Below the pieces are notes generated by a model that saw nothing but the letters and a program-made list of their open reading frames with translations, ran no database searches and was not told the origin of the DNA. DNA of 8,113 bases, from assembly GCA_047624005.1 (NCBI GenBank), contig JBLHPE010000116.1:1-8113 (forward strand), given 5' to 3'. How positions within the stretch are numbered: position 1 is the first letter of the stretch; every line of letters starts with the position of its first letter. The translations under genes and the position numbers were made by a program. Shown piece after piece: positions 6,098 through 8,113 of the stretch. Source of the DNA: Ascidiaceihabitans sp047624005 (GTDB lineage: Bacteria; Pseudomonadota; Alphaproteobacteria; Rhodobacterales; Rhodobacteraceae).

Positions 6098-7354
6098 ATG
6101 AAAAACACTGGTATTATTACAGTTGAGGGTATGCGCCCAAGGGCCCGAACCGCTGCGGACGCAATAGAACTTCATTACCGCGCCGAATTCGCCAATGCGC
6201 TTTTATCAAAAGACCTGCCCCCGCCGCCGCCGCGTGACAAACATGTTCCTAAAGCACCTGACGGCACAAAACCGGTGGTCGCCAGATTGATGGAGTATGT
6301 GGGAGAAGGTAATCGTAAAAACCGCCGCGCATTGCTAAAACATCTGCTCAATGCACCAGTTGGTGGACGACCTATGAGCGCGCGCGAACAGACACAGCTT
6401 GAAAAGCTTGCCAAATCGGATGGCAAAACGCCAATGTCTGCCCGTTCGCAATTGCCAGAACAACTAAGCGAGATTTTCGCTCCTGACGGCGGCCTAGATA
6501 TGAAAAAACCTACTGACATCTTGCGCTGGCAGCACGGCCTCCTGCGTGATGTTGCACCAGGTGTCATGCCATACGACGATGGTCGTGAAGACGATGCAGA
6601 ACCTGGGGACCCTACTGACGATGCAGATGATCCAGCAGGCGACACGATTTTCCCCGGCGAACTATTAATCAATACACAACGGATCACGTGCGTGGAGGAT
6701 ACCAACGAATGGGGCTGGGACGAGATCGATTATTCGGGCATTGCATTTGATGCACCCCTGATGCCGACAGGCATCCCTGCGCAGGATAGTGCGGCCCTTA
6801 TGCGCAACTTTGACGCCGGACAATTCACCCAAGGCACCACCAAAGATTTCTCCGACCGTGACCCGATGCATAGCTTTGACATGGGGCGCATCACAACGCC
6901 GCACATCTTTTTTGCCGTCTTTTCAGTTGCCGAAATTGACCCAAGTGGTGGTTTTCGCGGCTATCTGAACCGACTGCTTCTGGACCTTGACGCAGAAATT
7001 CGGGGTTTCTGGGCTATCGTATTGGGAACCGCTGCAGGCACAACGGCGCTTTATGCAGGTGTTGGAGCCCTCATGGGTCCACCGGTCATTCTGGTGATGG
7101 CAATTATGGGGTTTGTTATCGGACTGGTTGCGGGCCTTATTCTTGCCTACGGGCTTGACGATGTCTTCCCACCCTCGATCCAGTTTCTGGAATGGCAACC
7201 AGACGCGATCGACCTCCCGCCATTTAACGGCAATCTGTCGTCAGACAATTTATCTTTGACTGTCTCCGACTTTGGTGGCGAATACCGACTGGATTACAAT
7301 TGGGAATTGGTTTTGACCAACCCTGGGGATCAGGACAGTGATCAACCTTTGTAA
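6098..7354 (+). CDS. Unassigned 418-residue protein with acidic linker and membrane hairpin
   Basis: I do not recognise a named family. GAGGA (6085-6089) lies eight bases before the ATG, so the start is well supported. There is no signal peptide. Visible parts: a charged, probably helical N-terminal region (1-155) with a five-proline run (41-45) and PMSAR occurring twice (92-96, 112-116); an Asp/Glu-rich linker (about 159-182); a soluble, probably beta-rich domain (183-284) with ITCVEDTNEWGWDEIDYSG (196-214) and a second block HIFFAVFSVAEIDPSGGF (269-286); an amphipathic stretch (287-303); two Gly/Ala-rich hydrophobic segments (about 304-326 and 328-352) forming a likely membrane hairpin; then DDVFPP (354-359) and a C-terminal strand-like domain with FGGEYRLDYNWELVL (392-406). 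My recollection is that the combination C-x-ET/DT-E-W-x-x-DEI plus a glycine-rich hairpin and GGxYRxxYxW recurs in unannotated bacterial proteins. A membrane-inserting or pore-type role is inference only. It has no operon partner. Confidence 0.85.
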   Translation: MKNTGIITVEGMRPRARTAADAIELHYRAEFANALLSKDLPPPPPRDKHVPKAPDGTKPVVARLMEYVGEGNRKNRRALLKHLLNAPVGGRPMSAREQTQLEKLAKSDGKTPMSARSQLPEQLSEIFAPDGGLDMKKPTDILRWQHGLLRDVAPGVMPYDDGREDDAEPGDPTDDADDPAGDTIFPGELLINTQRITCVEDTNEWGWDEIDYSGIAFDAPLMPTGIPAQDSAALMRNFDAGQFTQGTTKDFSDRDPMHSFDMGRITTPHIFFAVFSVAEIDPSGGFRGYLNRLLLDLDAEIRGFWAIVLGTAAGTTALYAGVGALMGPPVILVMAIMGFVIGLVAGLILAYGLDDVFPPSIQFLEWQPDAIDLPPFNGNLSSDNLSLTVSDFGGEYRLDYNWELVLTNPGDQDSDQPL

Positions 7355-7359
7355 GGTTG
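7343..7359 (+). terminator. Hairpin over the stop codon of the 418-residue gene
   Basis: CAACCTT (7343-7349) and AAGGTTG (7353-7359) form a perfect seven-pair stem with a three-base loop, and the TAA stop (7352-7354) lies in the loop and right arm. It is followed by TCTGTT, not a strong T-run, so its efficiency as an intrinsic terminator is doubtful; it may instead protect the transcript's 3' end. Confidence 0.4.
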
Positions 7360-7567
7360 TCTGTTAACCAAACCCGCCAAGGTGCCATCGCACATATGGC
7401 CCCTTACAAATGCTCAATCATCCGAGCCTTCGTTTTTGGGCCACCATCAGATTTAGACGGCATACATATGAGTTTCAAACCACGAAGCCAAACGCCGCAT
7501 GCAATTTGATCGGCAGCTATTTTTAAATCCGTTTGTAACCACAGTCGTAACGCTACTGCCGGCTATG

Positions 7568-7590
7568 ACCCTTGGTAGAAAGGGTTTTCT
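7568..7590 (+). terminator. Weak terminator-like hairpin between convergent units
   Basis: ACCCTT (7568-7573) and AAGGGT (7580-7585) pair perfectly around GGTAGA and are followed by TTTCT on the plus strand. It could stop plus-strand transcription coming from the 418-residue gene before it enters the oppositely oriented tRNA gene. On the minus strand, where the tRNA transcript would end, no T-run follows. The stem is short, so confidence is low. Confidence 0.35.
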
Positions 7591-7610
7591 CTAATCTTAA
7601 AAGAATAGAG

Positions 7611-7694
7611 TGGTACGGGTGAAGGGACTCGAACCCCCACGCCATAGGCGCTTGGACCTAAACCAAGTGCGTCTACCAATTCCGCCACACCCGC
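7611..7694 (-). tRNA. tRNA-Leu (anticodon UAG)
   Basis: Read on the minus strand, the 84 bases fold as a class II tRNA. The acceptor stem GCGGGTG pairs with CACCCGT (one G-U at the first pair), followed by discriminator A and an encoded CCA. The D-arm region has the usual GGCGGAATTGGTAGACGC form of leucine tRNAs. The anticodon stem CTTGG/CCAAG closes the loop TTTAGGT, giving anticodon UAG, which reads CUA and, by wobble, other CUN leucine codons. A long variable arm follows (CGCCTATGGCG), then a T-arm with loop TTCGAGT. The gene's 3' end faces the unassigned 418-residue gene, the side where integrating elements usually insert. No second copy of the tRNA 3' end is visible in the window. Confidence 0.97.
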
Positions 7695-8093
7695 ACATGT
7701 CCTATTCGGACAAAAAGGGGATTAGCAAAGGTTTGGATGGGAAGCGAGGGAAAAATGCGAAAAAGCCACAACTAAATGCACCGTCTAAAAAAGAGCAGGA
7801 CATTAACAAACTTTTAACTTAGTTTGAACACAACCTAGAGGCAGGTTGCAGTTAAAAAAAGAGACGCCAATGAAACCGAAAACGGTCAGGCGCGTCAAAA
7901 GCGAACAAGATTCGCAAACACGCGCATACTCAATGCACGCCGGCATCGTTGCAGGCAGCATTATCTTTACAAGTGACGGGGAAATTCCTGGAGCTATGAC
8001 TGAATCTGGTGTTTGGGCGGTTTGAAGGTTGGCGGCGTATCTGGTTGAATTGTTGTTGTGAGACAGCATCCCAACCGAAGGAGATACACCACC
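7695..8093. other. 399-base stretch without an intact known gene
   Basis: The part next to the tRNA (7695-7830) is purine-rich on the plus strand and must hold the tRNA promoter, read leftward; a GCTAAT-like -10 is present around 7720-7730 on the minus strand, without a good -35. A perfect hairpin CAACCT/AGGTTG lies at 7831-7848. On the minus strand, an imperfect stem (GACG..CC with GGCGTC, enclosing ACCG-TTTT-CGGT) runs into a seven-T tract at 7852-7858, which could stop leftward transcription before the tRNA. The possible Hint remnant (7870-8025) lies here. The remainder leads into the gene starting at 8094. Confidence 0.45.
7870..8025 (+). pseudogene. Short ORF resembling the start of a Hint-domain protein; probable remnant
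   Basis: A 51-codon frame with an ATG and a weak AAGAGA upstream. Residues 23-40, HAGIVAGSIIFTSDGEIP, resemble the opening block of Hint (Hedgehog/intein) domain proteins common in Rhodobacteraceae, in which a glycine/alanine-rich strand leads into a T-x-DGE-x-P turn, normally followed by VE-x-L-x-x-GD. Here the pattern breaks immediately after GEIP and the frame stops 11 codons later; the other two frames do not resume it. If the resemblance holds, this is the 5' end of a gene whose larger 3' part is deleted. The comparison is from memory and the fragment is short, so it may equally be a small unrelated ORF or chance. Confidence 0.33.
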
Positions 8094-8113
8094 ATGGAAA
8101 CGACTAACATTGT
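8094..8113 (+). CDS. Start of a plus-strand gene cut by the window edge
   Basis: A strong ribosome binding site, AAGGAGA (8078-8084), sits nine bases before an ATG. Only METTNI and two bases of the next codon are inside the window, so no function can be given. The quality of the ribosome binding site is the best in the window and argues for a well-expressed gene. Confidence 0.7.

Noticed and set aside
6175..6705. Minus-strand frame of 176 codons within the 418-residue gene
   Set aside because: Serine- and cysteine-rich shadow of a GC-biased coding region; no ribosome binding site and the plus-strand gene is well supported.
7343..7694. Integrated element bounded by the tRNA-Leu 3' end
   Set aside because: No integrase and no second copy of the tRNA 3' end in the window, so attachment sites cannot be claimed.
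7610..7822. Plus-strand open frame beginning VRVKGLEPPRHRRLDLNQ
   Set aside because: It is the antisense of the tRNA-Leu gene, a well-known false protein call.
7803..8069. Minus-strand frame of 88 codons upstream of the tRNA
   Set aside because: No Shine-Dalgarno, no family-like features, and it crosses a T-tract hairpin likely to stop leftward transcription.
1..8113. CRISPR array, insertion sequence or rRNA
   Set aside because: No regularly spaced repeats, transposase-like frame, terminal inverted repeats or rRNA-like sequence were seen.

Overview
The window looks like a chromosomal piece of a marine alphaproteobacterium, most likely of the Rhodobacteraceae (Roseobacter-type). The reasons are moderate GC, short gene-to-gene overlaps of the ATGA type, a HemP next to an imelysin/di-haem oxidoreductase iron cluster of the kind common in that family, and an AarF/UbiB kinase of alphaproteobacterial style. 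The family is an inference from gene content; no ribosomal or other diagnostic marker is present.

Left part (about 246-4360): a plus-strand iron/haem cluster. A leader with a possible promoter and a small palindrome precedes an unrecognised 59-residue ORF, hemP (54 aa) and a 168-residue cysteine-containing protein. Each stop overlaps the next start by ATGA. After 21 bases comes a periplasmic imelysin-like protein (IrpA type, 420 aa). A di-haem c-type oxidoreductase (DHOR/DUF1111, 523 aa) follows immediately. The cluster ends in a wreck at 4050-4360. This begins as a second imelysin-type gene with a signal peptide, is frameshifted at an A-run, and then runs into what looks like the last ~48 codons of a DUF1513-type protein. 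That is the footprint expected if a longer imelysin-DHOR-imelysin-DUF1513 operon lost most of its last two genes by deletion.

Middle (4440-5765): an intact ABC1-family atypical kinase (AarF/UbiB/COQ8-like, 441 aa) with KxGQ, alanine-rich loop, ExD and DFG motifs.

Right part (5766-7610): a 332-base AT-rich spacer, then a lone 418-residue protein I cannot assign. It has an acidic linker, a soluble domain, a strongly hydrophobic glycine-rich double membrane segment and a small C-terminal beta-like domain. It is the best candidate here for undescribed biology. Beyond it are a 256-base gap and a minus-strand tRNA-Leu(UAG).

Far right (7695-8113): about 400 bases with no intact known gene, except a 51-codon ORF that resembles the start of a Hint-domain protein and is probably a remnant. 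The final 20 bases are the first codons of a plus-strand gene with a strong ribosome binding site.

Functionally, the left cluster suggests iron acquisition or sensing in the periplasm (HemP, imelysin, DHOR). The kinase is probably tied to ubiquinone metabolism. The 418-residue protein stands alone beside a tRNA gene, a common location for accessory DNA.
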